A DNA stretch of 64,000 bases from Sacculina carcini (taxonomy: Eukaryota > Arthropoda > Thecostraca > Sacculinidae), in NCBI GenBank assembly GCA_916048095.2, contig OU696582.1, forward strand, positions 5,948,770 through 6,012,769, read 5' to 3'. The notes below the pieces were generated by a model. It worked only from the letters and a program-made list of their open reading frames with translations, was not told the DNA's origin and ran no database searches. Positions 34,781 to 49,020 of the stretch are shown one piece after another. How positions within the stretch are numbered: the first letter of the stretch is position 1; every line of letters starts with the position of its first letter. Both the position numbers and the translations under genes were made by a program.

Positions 34781-35159
34781 GTAAACAAGAGTTATTTGGC
34801 GAATAGATATTGTCCACAGGACATTTGTCAGTTCTTTTGTCAACTACCACCAAATATATTACCTACAAACACACTCGCACACACACACACATACATAGGC
34901 ACACATGGGTACATATGCACGCACATAGAGGCATTCAGACATTCAGAGAAAAAGACGTTGGACTCCAAATAAACCAGAACAGAGCGCGGGAAAATCAGTA
35001 TCTGACCGACAGACACACACACACACACACACACATTCGACAAACACACACACACACACACACACGAACACATATACAAACACACACACATTTGGATTTC
35101 CGCACGATCATGATTTGTGTTCGCGTGTTGAATACAAGATGTATCTGAGACGTCGCGGC

Positions 35160-35262
35160 CGCCACCACTGACACGCCACCATTGACACGCCACCACTGAC
35201 ACGCCACCACGGCCTGCGCTGCTGACACGCCACCAATGACGCCACCAATGACGCGACCACAG
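35160..35262 (+). repeat. About 14-bp minisatellite (CGCCACCACTGACA)n
   Basis: Six or seven imperfect units of CGCCACCAnTGACA, GC-rich, with one unit diverged (CGGCCTGCGCTGCTGACA). Confidence 0.8.
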
Positions 35263-36994
35263 CGGCATGTCATGGTGGTGGTCCCTTGTCAGCGAGCGAA
35301 GGGCGCGCGTATGCACATATTGATGAGGAAGCGGTGTGCTTTGCCTATGGACGGCGCCATTTTTCTGTAGTCAATTGTGACGCACAAACTCACAAACACA
35401 CACAGATAGACACACACGCATACGTCTCCTCTTGTGTCTACACATGACCATGTATGAATACCATGTATATATTCATACGTACATGAAGCGTCTGTGCACA
35501 CACAAACAGACACACACACACACACACACACACATACACACAGACGTACAGACAGCCAACACGGAAGTGATTGTGCTGTTTGGATTGGATAGAACCGTGC
35601 ATGATTCAACATTATTGATCACTTGGGGCTTAGTGTATGCATGAAACACTAGGGGACACAAAGATACACTCTTCAAAAAAATTGTATTTTTGTTTATCAT
35701 TTTGAGGATGTATTACGCAATGGCAGATGCAGACATCTCCAAAGAGAGGGAGACAAGTAGATGCTTAAATGAATCATTATATTAATCATACATAAACACA
35801 TCATATATTCTGGGAATAAGGTATCCCCGCTCAGATTCGCCCCTGACGTCATGCTAGAAGTTTATAACCTATGCCGGATGTATAATATCCAGCTCAACCA
35901 TAATATCTTGGTGAAGCACAGCAAAATAAAACATACATATAAATATATGTATTGTATTACTGTCATCCTTTAGCGTTCTCGTAATATTCTTGGACTCAAT
36001 AATTTCTTTTTACATATTTATTTTTCCAGTTCTTGATCAATGATCGTTGTAAAGGACATATATATTGTACTTACGTATCCAATGTTATAAATTGATTTTA
36101 TTTCATATATGCAAAAATCTGTTCAAGGGTTCAAGATAGCGGGATGATCTTTACTCTCATACAATATTTTACACTTGAATTCTAATGTCCTCTCCGCTAT
36201 TCGGTATTTTGTCTATAGACGTTTGATTTTTACAGGCAACATGCGAAGTGGCTAGGTGGTCTTGTCTTGCGCAGCGCAGAACGTAACGTAGACTGACACT
36301 ATAGAAGAAGCTTTCAGAGAATTAATTCATTCTTAAAATGCTGCCGACTGGTTCGATGACGGAACTGAATATAACAGACCAATTCCGACAATAAAAGCCT
36401 AAGAAACTACTTACTGACAATAGTAACAATTGGTCCGTTCTATAGCGGATATAATCTTTTTCGTTTCTCTATGTGTTTCGCAGATGCATAGATACTTATT
36501 TCATAGCCTTTTTCAGACACATTCCAATAATCTTCGTTCGACTTGTTAGACTGCCTGCTAGACCTTTCCTCCTTTTGGTCCATGATTTATAATATCCTTA
36601 TAATATGTACCTATCTACCTGATATCACCTGACTAAATATCTGCTCGTCTGCTTGATTTGGAAAACAATTACTCGGCTAGTGATCACATGGCGGACATTT
36701 GGATTACGTGCCCACATCTCTTGATGATGCATCTAGTCTGTTCCGGACCTCAACCTCACTTTCAGTGCACACATCCATCTCTTCATGTCTGACTCTATTG
36801 ACAGTCATGTCAGTCCAACAATGATATATGCCTCAATGTGCACGTGCACGTGTGTATGTATATGTGTGTGTATGTATGCGTGGGCGCTTGCATTTTCACG
36901 TGCAACAGGTGTGAGCATCATTGCATGATGCTATCAACGTCCAGCGACAAGTAACTCACTTTGCACTGTGGCAATGCTAGCGTGTGTGTCTCTG

Positions 36995-36996
36995 TC

Positions 36997-37081
<85 letters not shown>
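36995..37081 (+). repeat. (TG)n microsatellite
   Basis: Almost uninterrupted TG run of about 80 bp. Confidence 0.96.
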
Positions 37082-37083
<2 letters not shown>

Positions 37084-37254
37084 GGATGAGATAATCAGTT
37101 TGGAAATTATGAGACAACCATTTTTTCTATCAGGTGTTAACAAAGAATGATGGAGGAAAGAAGCTTGTTCAATCCCCTCTTTGTCGTGTCTTCTCACCAT
37201 TGCCTCATTTCCTACATACATACACACATAGACACAGACATTTTCATTTCCTAT

Positions 37255-37303
37255 AACGCGCATTTATATAGCGCAATTGGCACATAATGTCTCCAGTGCG
37301 CTG
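37255..37303. repeat. TATAGCGC-type dispersed repeat, copy 1
   Basis: GCGCATTTATATAGCGCAAT, then GTCTCCAGTGCGCTGATATA. Similar blocks occur near 60918-60956 and 62012-62074. Motifs of this kind, with ATTTATA and GCGC inverted pairs, are common dispersed sequences in marine invertebrate DNA. Confidence 0.45.
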
Positions 37304-37639
37304 ATATAAACATTGTACACAACAGACAATCATTCACGTACAATCACATACATATTTAAATATATGTTTCGCATTGATAAAACAAAATGCAATACAATAC
37401 ACGCGCACATACACGCACAGACCCACACTCACACAACAACATCAACATCCCGTATTTGCAATATTGCCGCAACACACTGACGCAAGTGCACCGCATTATA
37501 AAGACTAGCACGACACTACAAAATATAACAATTGGAGAAAGCAGAAATGTATGCACGGAAAGGAACATCAAAACAAAGCATATTACTACTAGCATATTAT
37601 TACCAGGTGACCAGCTGATACTGCGATCATAAATTGTCG

Positions 37640-38053
37640 CTATCTAACGAGAACGGGGCTGATTACCATTCCACACAGACAGAAAAAATCTCCAATTGTG
37701 CTCCGATCAACTAAGTAGGCGATAGGTGGTATTCCACACACACTATTATCAATATTATACGGGCAACAATCAAAACCACATACCCTAGCTGAAATAGCTA
37801 TAATATGTGCATTGCTTGGTGTACTAGGGAGAAGCACAGTCCTTGCCACTGGCTTATTCTCGGTTTGTCCAAGTGAAAATGTCATCTTTTCAATAAACAA
37901 ACTCATCATTTCTGGATTACGAGACGTAATTAGCTTTTGAAGCTGCGATCTGCTTCCAAAAAAGTTAATTGATAGGTTTGTTTGCATATATATAACTCCT
38001 TTGTGCCCCTGTGGACAAACTCTCTGAAAATTGTCAGCATAAAATTGTTTCAC
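37640..38053 (-). CDS. Unrecognised 137-codon open frame (hypothetical)
   Basis: An open frame with a balanced protein-like composition, beginning at a GTG and bounded by an upstream TAG; it includes LSINFFGSRSQLQKLITSRN, SLFIEKMTFSLGQTE and several Cys near the end (GFDCCPYN). No family recognised and no splice sites defined. In AT-rich DNA a frame of this length can arise by chance, and a TE fragment is equally possible. Confidence 0.2.
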   Translation of the reverse strand: MKQFYADNFQRVCPQGHKGVIYMQTNLSINFFGSRSQLQKLITSRNPEMMSLFIEKMTFSLGQTENKPVARTVLLPSTPSNAHIIAISARVCGFDCCPYNIDNSVCGIPPIAYLVDRSTIGDFFCLCGMVISPVLVR

Positions 38054-38441
38054 ATTTGTCTGCTAAACGATATTAGACACATTTGGAAATTCAGAAATGA
38101 GCAGTTTTTTCCGCACCCCAAACCTTAAAGGACTGAATGCACATGAGGCTTTGAGAAATTTGAATTTATTTAAGTACACATTTGAAGAGAGCACTCATTT
38201 CAGGAGACTACACATTTCTCAGCGACGCATCTTAGAAACCTTTGGCTAATGCCACTCTCTAGCGTCAGCATCTTCAGTCGATTCAGGAGAGTCAGCAATC
38301 CCCGGATCTCACCATCATTGTCTTCAAGTGCAGACAATCCTTTTGATCTTCATCAAGTATACATCTCTGCATGAATCCTTCCGCTTGAGTCCTAGTTGTT
38401 TCTTGCATAATTCAATAGTTTGCATCCTTGGAGATGCGTTT

Positions 38442-38471
38442 TCTTGTGTGTGTATGTATGTGTGTGTGCGT

Positions 38472-38539
<68 letters not shown>

Positions 38540-38653
38540 CGGTTGGCCGGTACGGACGAAGTCGTTGGTGAGCTCATACACACGCTCATGCACACTCACT
38601 CTGGACGACATGGCATGCACTTCTATATGGACTCCATTGTTTGGTGTGTTGGT

Positions 38654-38725
<72 letters not shown>

Positions 38726-38735
38726 ACACACACAT
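38442..38735. repeat. Facing (TG)n and (CA)n microsatellites
   Basis: (TG)n at 38442-38538 and (CA)n at 38656-38735 are complementary and only about 117 bp apart, so a single strand could fold into a long hairpin. GACA units follow (38761-38782), and more CA tracts run to about 39030. Confidence 0.93.
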
Positions 38736-40933
38736 GCATACACGTGCATACTTACACACACAGACAGACAGACAGACAGACACATGCAAGTTGTCATGGC
38801 GCCTGAATTATTGTGGACACACGACCACGCTTGTTTACCTGGAACACACGCACACACACACACACACATCGTTGCCTTGTGCACGCACACTCATAAACAC
38901 ACACACACACACACACACGTCCAGTCACTGTGCACTGCACCTGTGCGACACAACATTCCCAACAAACACACACACTCGCACACACGCACACACACACACC
39001 TTACACGCACGCACGCACGCACACGCCGTCAGAATGGAGAACAGGGAATGGAGACAGTGGGAGGAAGGAGACAGGTCAGATCGAGAGTGCGATTGTCATG
39101 AGATGTGTGTGCATGTACGTGTGTGTTTGTGTGTGTTGGTCCTGGTGTGTGTGTGTGTGTGCGTGTGTGTGTGTGCGTGAGTGCGTGATAAGCCAGACTG
39201 ATAAAGTTCCAGTCACACCGGGCGTTCTCCCATTGCTCTTCCTCTCGTTGTCTTGCTCTTTCTCTCTATCACTCTGTCTCATTCACGCTCTCACACTCTC
39301 ACTTGCTGAGCGGTCCTTGATCATGCGCATGTGACTTTGCCTTGGGGCAAAAGTCCCTTAGGTAAATGGGCTTCTCCTATTGTTTTTGTTAAATTCGTTT
39401 TCTGTGTTCATAATTATGAGGCAACGCTGGTAGCTTTCTAGCATGTCAATACTTGGACCCCACCCACACACACACCCACACACACACACACACACACACC
39501 CACAAACACACACACACACACACACACACAAATATATAGATACATGCACACCAAATCCACTGTGCGAATGATAGTTTTTCAAACCAGAAATTGTGCACCC
39601 TCAACTCATTAGACATACCAGAACATCTCAAATTGTCCTGGAATGCATTCAGTGTGTTCAGGATCGAGCATATGACTGACCGGAACATACATATTGCATT
39701 GCCATGCACGGTATTCAGATGTAATTTTATTCCGTGATCCACTGCCAACCATATTCGCATGAGCTTAGATTCAGTGCTTAGAGGAAGGTGTTAGTCAAAC
39801 AACCACACATTAACTATGCGGTGATTCTTACTAGTTACTAAAATTAGCACAGCTCTCATTTAGTCAATCAGTGCATAATACCAGCCGTGAATGCATTCCT
39901 CCTGTGAGGAGGTATATCCAGCACATTTCTGTCTGTGGCGTTACAGCGTGGATAAGGTGTGCTCTGAAGGAAACTGCACACGAGGTGTCATCGGGTACCA
40001 CTGGCACAGTCACACTCGCTTCCCATGTGCGTGTGTGTGTATGTGTGTCTATGTATGAATGTGCATGTGTGTGTGTGTCACTGCTGCTACGTGGCACTTT
40101 TAACGTGTAACCTTTCATTCCACCATGTTTGATGTTTGTATTTTTTCGCAAGCTTACTTCATGCTCTTGTACCTTTTTCGGCGATATCACATACTTGTTC
40201 ACATTTTTTCAATACAAACACAAATACCGCGCTTGCTTTCAACGTCATCTTTGTGCGTCATACTTGATTGCACGGGAAATCATTTGACATTGCAATGTCA
40301 TTTGTGCATGTGTGCAACATTCGCTATGGCCATAACTTTACCGTAGTGTTCTATCAGATAATATTGCCCTGACAATCACACTCCCCTATGATCCAATTTG
40401 ACACATATCTGGTCATATTTGAGCATTATCATTTTGGGAAATGGGCACTCAAGCAGGGTGATTTCTTGAAATCAGTGACCAATAACTCAATTTGATCGGT
40501 AAAATATTGTACTATAAGTCAAAAACAACAGCAACAACATCACTTGTATTTGATATATAATTTTTTTCGATTCCAAGTTTCATCACGCCTATTCTAAAAC
40601 TATATTTGTATAGGTTTTCCTATGAACTTCAAAGTGAACAACAGCAGGAACTACGAAAAATCCACATCAAGATCAGTAAGACAAATTGATAAAGGCTACT
40701 TTTGAGCATATTCCAGTGACATAGTGAGCCTTATGTACCTTCACTTGTGTCATACGCCTAGTTGACATGTTTCTATGTTTAAGCGTTTCTCTGTGTGTTT
40801 CATTCAAGTTTTCCTCCTTCTCATATTATCTTTCTTTCTTTCCCTTCTTGTACGTGTGTGTGTATGTGTGTATGTGTGTGTGTTTGTGTGTGTGTGTATG
40901 ACCACACACAAATAATAAATGTCTCTTTCGCGG

Positions 40934-40960
40934 ACTATCTAGACTATCTAGACTATCTAG
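40934..40960. promoter_or_regulatory. Triple tandem GATA-factor motif
   Basis: CTATCT at 40935, 40944 and 40953 (9-bp period; reverse complement AGATAG fits WGATAR). Located inside the GATA gene's own large intron, so autoregulation is conceivable. It may be only a small tandem repeat. Confidence 0.35.
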
Positions 40961-42734
40961 ACTGGCCTTCTTGACTTCATATCTGATATCTGATAGCACC
41001 AGCTCCACACAAACATGCACGCACGCACACACACACACACACACATTCTCACACTCACATATTGTATGCTTGCTCGCTTACACGCTCGTGTATATGTGTC
41101 AATATGTGTTTGTGTGTTTAGGTAGAGTTTGTATATGTTGTGTATTTGAACTGTTTGTGTGTTTGTGTGTTTGTGTGTGTTTGTGTGTGTGTGTGAGTGT
41201 GTATGCGCGGGGCAGTTGCGACCAAGTGTGACGCACGACCATATATCACTGGGCACTGGGCACGTGTCACGAGTCACGTCAGCGGCTGGCGAGAGCACCC
41301 CTCATCCTCCCTCTTTCTCGCTCCCTGTCCTCTGCTGGCCCAAGTTTATACATCTGCTCTCTGTCCGCTGATGCTAGATGCTGAACACCCAGTAACAAAG
41401 ATAAATTATATTCCATGATTGTGGAGAGCCGCTTGCAAAGCTAAGTTGAATGGTCAGGCTGTAACAGAGCACAAATTGTGTCAGAGGCGGACGCCAAGAA
41501 ACAGGTGGAAATGTCTGCTTTGCTTTTTTCCTGCTGCGCAAATCATCGGCAATAATACACGCTCGACTTATGTTGAGTAATGATAATTTCTTCGCTGTTG
41601 GTGTGAGTAGATATCATGGGTTTCTGAAGAAGTAGCGAATATATTTAGGCGACTTAAAAAATGAATCACAATACGTTGACAGTTTTTAATTGTTTGCAGC
41701 TAAGTATATAAATCACTGATTTGGCTTCGCTGAAAAAGTTCTCGTCTTGATCCTACCCTGTCGTCTTCCCCCCCCTCCCCATAGGTCCGCCATTGAGTGG
41801 AATGTTTGCTGGTATTTTTCTTCATGCGTTGATTGCACACGACCGACAAGCACGCACGAACACTCAGTTGGTATTCGAGCACGATAAGTTTTTTGCTAAT
41901 CGGGCACAACAAGTACTTGAGTGTGGTCAATGCAAAGTGAACGGGTTGCTGGAGCCTTTCTTTGGAGCGCGTCATCTTCATCCGAGACGATTCTATAACA
42001 ATCCGACGCTGGTCTTTAGACAAGTGGTGTTGACAATTGTGTATATCTGAATTTCCATCATTTGCTCGCTTCCACCAGCTCTGTTCCGCCTGTCGTGAGC
42101 ACTGGACGAGTAATTGCAAAGGTCCAACTTTGACAGTGCAATTAAACAACTACTCTGCTACATACTCGCCGAATGTTGCAGATAATGCAAGTTTTAGTGC
42201 CCAGCATGCACGCGCAGTGACGCAATGGTCTGCTCGTTGATAAAACAAAATATACACACAAGAAAAAACGACCAATGTGACCTGTGTGTTTTGAGCGTGT
42301 TTTGTTTTTATCTAGGAATGCTCATCACATGTACTCTTGCAGTACTTCTGCAGTTCTTGTATTCAGACATATATCTGCTTATTGTGTTTCCGTATTAATG
42401 TAATGTGTTAGCTAATATTTATTTATGTATTTGTTTGTAAATGTTCATTAATTGCTTCTGGGGAGGTGATACTTTCTGATACGTCGTCCTCGCTATCAGG
42501 CGCCGCAGCTTTGAGATTGTCGGTTATAGAGTGGCAGCTGTTTGCATGAGGTTTCATCTGTTACTGATGATAATTTCACTCTTGCTTCAGGTGTGTGACG
42601 GCTGTTACTCGGTGATTTCAACCTTTAGCCTTGCCAGATCTCTAGAATCAACGACGGTTTTCATAGCTGACTTATTTGTACAGCACATTTTACTTCTACC
42701 GAGCTTCTAATTCAGGGTCAAAATAAGTATCCTC

Positions 42735-42970
42735 TTGATTTGTGGTTCGTAATCTGTGGGGAACGGAGAGGGTTGCCAAGTGAGGAATTGAAAGGTCGGA
42801 CAGAAAATAATGTATGTTTTTATCTATCTAAATTCGTTCATTTTCGTTTCCAGTGTCTTCCTGACATATAATTTGGTGGAACAACTGAATTTATTGCACT
42901 TCCCATCGCTGCCGAAAAAAATATATAATTGGATTGAAAAATATATAAAGAATTGCTGGATGGCATAGAG
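42735..42970 (+). mobile_element. hAT-like MITE, family C copy 3 (degenerate)
   Basis: Shares TGTGGGGAACGG, GCCAAGTGAGGAATTGAAAG and ATTTGGTGGAACAACTGAAT with the other family C copies. Ends eroded. Confidence 0.55.
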
Positions 42971-44689
42971 CAGAACATTTTCTTGTACGTGAGAAATTAA
43001 ATCTATTCTATTGCAAATAATAATATTTTGACGGTAGTGATGGTTTTTCAGGGCGTCAGGCTCCAGTGACTCCTCTAGGCCCGCTCATGGGACACGCCTT
43101 TGTGGACAAATGATTGAGGTTAAGTGCATTTCTTCATCAATGTAATAAAGAAATTTGCTTGAATCTGTCGTTAAAAATTGAATCCCAGGAACGAAGTCGA
43201 TATCCCAAGTCGCTATGTGATTTTCTCATAAAAGGATTGGTGCGAGAGATATTTAGGGTTTTTATGCCTCCATCAATGAACGTTCAACAGAAGCGTACCT
43301 CAAGCGAAGTGCGGCACTCAACAGTGGATGATACAAGCAGATATAGTCCATCAAACACGTGATACTTTCTTGAGCTTTTTGTTCTATAGCTAAAGGTCAC
43401 GGGTATTTTCAAGAAATTATTGTTTATCATTTTATAACCTAGCTGTTTTTCTCGATTTTAGCACAGTAATGTTACAATAAGCACGACAAATTGCACGTTT
43501 CTTGCACACGGGAACACCAAGGACTTCCAGGACCGCACAGAGAATAATGATTAATCAAGTCTGATGGGCAACACATTAGCAAGCATGTCGTGAGGGTCGG
43601 CATCCGGAAATACCGCAGGGATGTTGACGCCGGCTACACTATCACGACCAACACTAGAAACACCGCTCTTGCTGCTTACATAGCGCACTTCATCAACATC
43701 AGCCCTCATTTTTCCCACCCCCATTGCCCTCATGCCAAGACGACGCCTGCTGGAACGATTAATCAACCAATTGCGTCATCTCGCATGCCTCTTGTTTGAG
43801 GCACACGTGTCCGACGACACTTTGATATGCACTCGCCGTTGCAGCGAAGTCTTGAGAACGAGAATGAGAATAAAAAGCCGACGCATGTCGCCAGGGTGTG
43901 TACTTGTTCGCCTAGATGAATGATAGCTCAGATAGCAACACCACACGGCGTCCAAATGTGCGTGTGTGTGTGTGTCTGTGTGCACGCATACCAGTGTCTG
44001 TACGTGTACAGCTACATGCGTCAGGCCGTCGAGCGAATCTCGTCAGCTGTGTGCCGCTAATGACATCGGCCTGACACAGCCAACACACGCGACTCAACAC
44101 AGGCAACCCAACACACGCCACCTGGTGAGGTTATAGTGGTGTTGGTGCTTGCCAATACACAAACAGCCGCTTGCGTTTTCCAGTGTCGTGGTTTGAATGA
44201 GCGTGTTCTTGCTTGTGTTCGTATGTGCTTGTGTGTGTCAGTGTAAGTGAATCAGGTTTTTAGGATAAGTATGAGCGGAGAGGTGTTGCAAACAATATGA
44301 TAAACGTCTTAGTTTGCAAGGACAGACACATGCACACGCACACGTAGTCGTCGCAATGACAAGTTATTCGTTTTTTCATTCTTTTTTATAGGAAAGTTCA
44401 TTATGTATGCGGTTGGCAGATTTGGAAGAACGCAAGCAAAAACAAACAATTACGGGAAAATTCAGCCACTGAAAAATGACTCATTTCGCTAATAAATGTG
44501 CAAAAAGCGCAGATATCACCTAGTGTGGCTCCAGTTGATTTACAGTTGATTACATTTTAGAAGTAGGTCAAAAATAGCCCATATTTACAAAAATATTTGA
44601 TAGTTCTTAAGATTACTTAAAATATTTCAGTAAGTTCTTAATTGTTAAAAATAGTTATATGAGTTCATAAAGTGCATACCCCAAGGGTA

Positions 44690-46420
44690 GTATGGTAAAC
44701 CGAAGATGTACTTTGTGGTATACCGAAGGTATACTTTGTGGTATAAGGTATACCTTTGATACCTACCTACGAATAACTTCTATACCACAACGCATGCCTT
44801 CGGTACTTGTCGGAATAAACTCCACAATGATATTATATTTGAGGAGAAAACGACAGTTTTTTAGTTGATGTGGATAGTGCGAGCTTGTGGAAGCAACTGT
44901 CAGTGAGCAAAACTCAGCCGAGATGATCGTTCACATTCCGATTGTTTTTTTTTTCAATTACAGACCTCGATGATAAGTGGCGATCAATGAGGAGAAGAAC
45001 AACGTTTTCCTCGTAATCTTTGTCCAGCCCACACAGCATCGTCTGTGTTCAGTGCTACACACGTGTATGATTTGTGATTAGCACTCGTTGGAGAGACTAT
45101 AAATCTGGTTTTGCTTGCTTTTATCGGCAATTGATTGATGAGCCTACGCGTGTGCGCACTCGATCAGTGTCACACAGAAATCAGGAATATCTTGCAACGT
45201 TGCACTGCGAAGCCAGTGTCATCAATGCTGCAACAAAAGGAGGGTGGTATCACCGGAAAATAGAATTTAGCTCAAATTATTTCTTTTCACAGATCAACAA
45301 TTCCATGTGTGTGCTAGTTCAAAGAGAGGTTTGAATAAACAACTCCGCAGCGTCAATGATATGAGAAGAACAAATAATTGAAGAGAGAGAAACAGTTGAC
45401 ATCGCGATATGAAGAAGTGATATTGGACTACTTTTGACAACTGCTTGGGTAACTTGGACAATTGTTAATATTGTGTAAAATAATATTTCTCTTCATCATC
45501 ACTATAGTGCAGGGATATATAATGGATCGATCCATCATACTCTGCTGCTGCTAACAATCAGAGCCGAATTCGACGCCCGATTTGCATAATAAATTCCGCT
45601 TGCACTGCGCTGCAAATCAGCACGGTTTGCATTGTGTTTCAACATACATCCGTCATACCTCTTCCGTCAGCATACAGCTTTGTCAAGAAGCTGATTGATT
45701 TGAAACTATTTGTATTATGGCTCATTAACTCCACCTCGATAATGTTCGAGACGCTCTATTAGAATTCAACGTACCGAGATCAACATTCTTGGTTGGCAGG
45801 CTCTGTTTCCGACACCCGATGTCCTATCAATTCTAATCATGATATACTGATATCCTGATAGTTATTTCTTGTATGGCTTACTTTTGAAAGTAAATGCAAA
45901 CACATCGTGTAGATATATGTAAGTTAGTTGTGTCACAAATCTTGTTTGGTTTTTTCTTCAGTTGAATTGATTTTGTTTTTATATGAGTAGTGCAGGAAAA
46001 TATTAACCGTTCTGCAGTAATTTATAGCGGCACACTGACCCAACATGCGCGAGTCACCTGCCGTATTGCCTCGGGCATAATCTTACAAGCATGTTATCGA
46101 TCAATAACAGCTAAGCCCGGCTCAGTACTGGACTCCGATGATTGAGAATCTAGAAGTGTTTACCTTAATTTAGAAGTATTTTGAAGTTTTAGCCTATCTA
46201 CTTTACGTTGTCCACAAAATCAAACATATCTTGTCTAATTATCAGGTATGTAATATTTGTCTTAAAGCACATGTCAGTCTGTAAAGAAAATTGTTCCTAA
46301 AATCTGTGAGCTTTTTGAATACTTCGTTTGCGTATCATGAGGTACTACCTAAGAGGTACTGAAAGTACCCACCTATGAGGTACTGAAGGTACCCTACTAC
46401 CAAAAGTACCTAGGGCACTA
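44690..46420. repeat. Short GGTAC/GTACC and GGTATAC repeats
   Basis: Two clusters of local imperfect repeats: CTTTGTGGTATAC units at about 44705-44765, and GAGGTACTGAAaGTACC units at about 46339-46395. Both are internally self-complementary. Origin not recognised. Confidence 0.4.
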
Positions 46421-46579
46421 CTTTCATTGTGTACTCAATTATGTGTTTTCGTGTGATCCCGCGGCATTTATTTGTTTTTTCGAGTGGCAAGCCGTACACA
46501 TACACACGTCCGTCAGACATACACACGTCGGTCGATTCATTGCAGAAGCGAAATTATTCAAATTGCGCTGATATCGTTT

Positions 46580-47230
46580 TCCTCTACGTTGCGTTGCTTC
46601 ACCGGAGGTTTGTCGGTGTGCGAGTGTTCTGCACTTGGGCAACTTCGCTAATTGGTGATTGGCTGGCTGACAACTGGTGCGACAGGGCGGCCGGCTATCG
46701 GCAAATCTGCGGCGCGAAATTTGACAGCGCCGAGCCGGGCTGGCCTGGCAAGCTTCATTAGGGACACCCGACACACGACTCCACTCACACACACACATAC
46801 AGACACACAGACATACACACACAAACACACAGACATACACACAGGTATACCAGCGCTTGCACTCCCTGCGCTCTTTGTCTTTGGTTTGCCTTTCCTTTCC
46901 GTTCGTTCGTCTCTGCGCGTGCTCTCTCCCTCTCTCTCTCTCTGTGTGCGTGTTTCTCTTGATCACACTCTGCCGCTCTCTCTTTGCCTACTGTGCGGGG
47001 CACGCACTCTGTCGTGCGGTGCGCATCATTAATTATGCCGGCGCGCACTTCCGCTCGAGCGCACTGCAAAGATGGCTTATCGTTGGTGGCTCCGGCGACG
47101 ACTACGACTACGATGTGGTGGTCGTGTGTGGTGGCGCCCTCTCGCGGCACCGACCGCTCATTATTTCGGCCGATTTTGGCACGAGCCGAGCAGCTGGAAG
47201 AGAGAATAGAAAAGAAAAAAACGGACGGAT
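46580..47230. promoter_or_regulatory. GC-rich, CpG-containing island inside the last intron
   Basis: Two GC-rich unique blocks (46590-46770 and 46980-47180) around a CA/CT-repeat core. The first has TGATTGGCTGG (CCAAT on the minus strand) and CGGCGCGAAATTTGACAGCG; the second has CAAAGATGGC and several GCGC. It could be an enhancer, an alternative promoter for a tail-only or antisense transcript, or the 5' end of another gene. No exon is assured. Confidence 0.35.
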
Positions 47231-49020
47231 AGACCAACAGCAAAAACCACGGCATCAACGAAAAAGTGTCTGTCTGTTTGTGTGTGTGTGTGTATTCGCG
47301 TGGGGATTGTATAAGTTTCTTGCCGTGCAGCCACAATGCGCGTACTTGTTCTCTGTGAGATGACAGAAATAAAACTGACACACCTGTGTTCAATTTGTGT
47401 GTGGCACACTTGCTGGCTATACGCTATCCTGGTCTCACTTTGAACGACTCTGTTTTCAATGCGAAAATATATCTGTCGCCAAGATTCGCCAAGATCCGCT
47501 ATCCGCAAAAAACATCGGGTCCTATTAATGCCTGAACATAGTAATATCTTGATCTATGTTATGCCGAGCGCAAAATGTGAATACAACATTCAAAGGTTCA
47601 GTTTGGATATCAATAATATAAATATATAAATACACCCTAAGCACGGAGAGTTATTAGACACGTGTCCGTGCTTATAGTGTATTATTTCAATTCAAACAAA
47701 ATTTCTGAAAAGTGCGTTCACGTTTCGTGCTTGGCATAGCACAGATCACGTGATTAATAGTATTATATTATATTTTTTATATTATCAAAATCAACGAACA
47801 AACTGGAATGGGAAGAGCGCCAACGCTATATCAACATACAGAAAGCGAAATAGTGAGAGAAGAGTAATAACATTAGAAGACCAAAAACACACAAGAGAAC
47901 CAATAAGGTGGAATGGACGTTGATTTGCTCATTTCCTTTCACCCCTGTAAAAACAGCAGACAGTCAATCACTGCGAGAGGCTACGGTCTTTCCGCATTTG
48001 TATGTATGATTGCGAGTGGGTGTGTGTGTGTGGGGGTGTGTGGAGGTGTGGGTGTAATTGGCTCCTGGCTGAGTACACACTCATACGTGAATATATAAAT
48101 ATGTGTGTGTATGTATGTGCGTATGTATGCGTGTGTATGTGTGTGTATGTATGTGTGCGTATGTATGTGTGTGTATTTGTGTATATGTATGTGTGTATAT
48201 GTATGTGTGTGTATATGTGCTTTCTCTGGCTGACATCTAAGCTGAGTGAATATGACAGAGTTCACGCGACTGTACAACTAAGCAATTCACACACACGCAC
48301 TCAAACATACACACACACACACACACACAGTCAAACATACACACGCACATGCACGCATACATGACATACGTGCATTTATGCGTACATATATGCAAAAGCG
48401 TACACACACACACACACACACTCATACATGTACACACATACATATATACACATACACACAAACAAAGACACACATGCACACACAAACACACATGTGAGGC
48501 AGCATACATAAAGAAGGCCATCAACCGACTTTCGATGTGTTGATGTGCTGAGGTTGAGGTGGTCACCTCAGCGATTCTATGATGTGACGGCACATTTGAG
48601 ATTTGCTTTTATCTTTACGGCCGGAGTAAAAACATCTACGCGTTAGGCTGGACTTCGTCTTCGGCAAGTCAATTTGAATGCACAGCGCGCACTGCTGACG
48701 CATTGACATTATGTGCCCAAGATGTTTGATACATGAGCATGTGTGTGTGTATGTGTGTCCGTGTGTGTGTGTGTAGGTCTGATGATATCGCTGAACAGTA
48801 GACATATCCGCGAAACGATTTGGAATTTTGTGGTCTAAGAAGAATTGTCAATTTGTTTTTCGTTTTTATTCATTCTTCTTTTTGCAATTTCTTCCATTTT
48901 TGTTCTCATCTGTTTCCATCATATAGCTGAAGCGACTGCGAAGACATGATCATAAGTGTAGACAGAAATTGTTATCAGGAGAATACAAAGGTTACTGATG
49001 GCGAAATCCTATCAGATATA

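Noticed and set aside
41700-42149. 149-codon minus-strand frame
   Set aside because: Overlaps an equally long plus-strand frame; no family recognised; one end looks like a hAT-type terminus (GGCGGACCTATGGGG).
46439-47393. Overlapping open frames on both strands in the GC-rich island
   Set aside because: Frames run through CA and CT repeats; composition follows base content, and no family is recognisable.
48774-48800. Second hammerhead (CTGATGA at 48779; also near 42560 and 60876)
   Set aside because: No GAAA after a stem II in register and no helix III.
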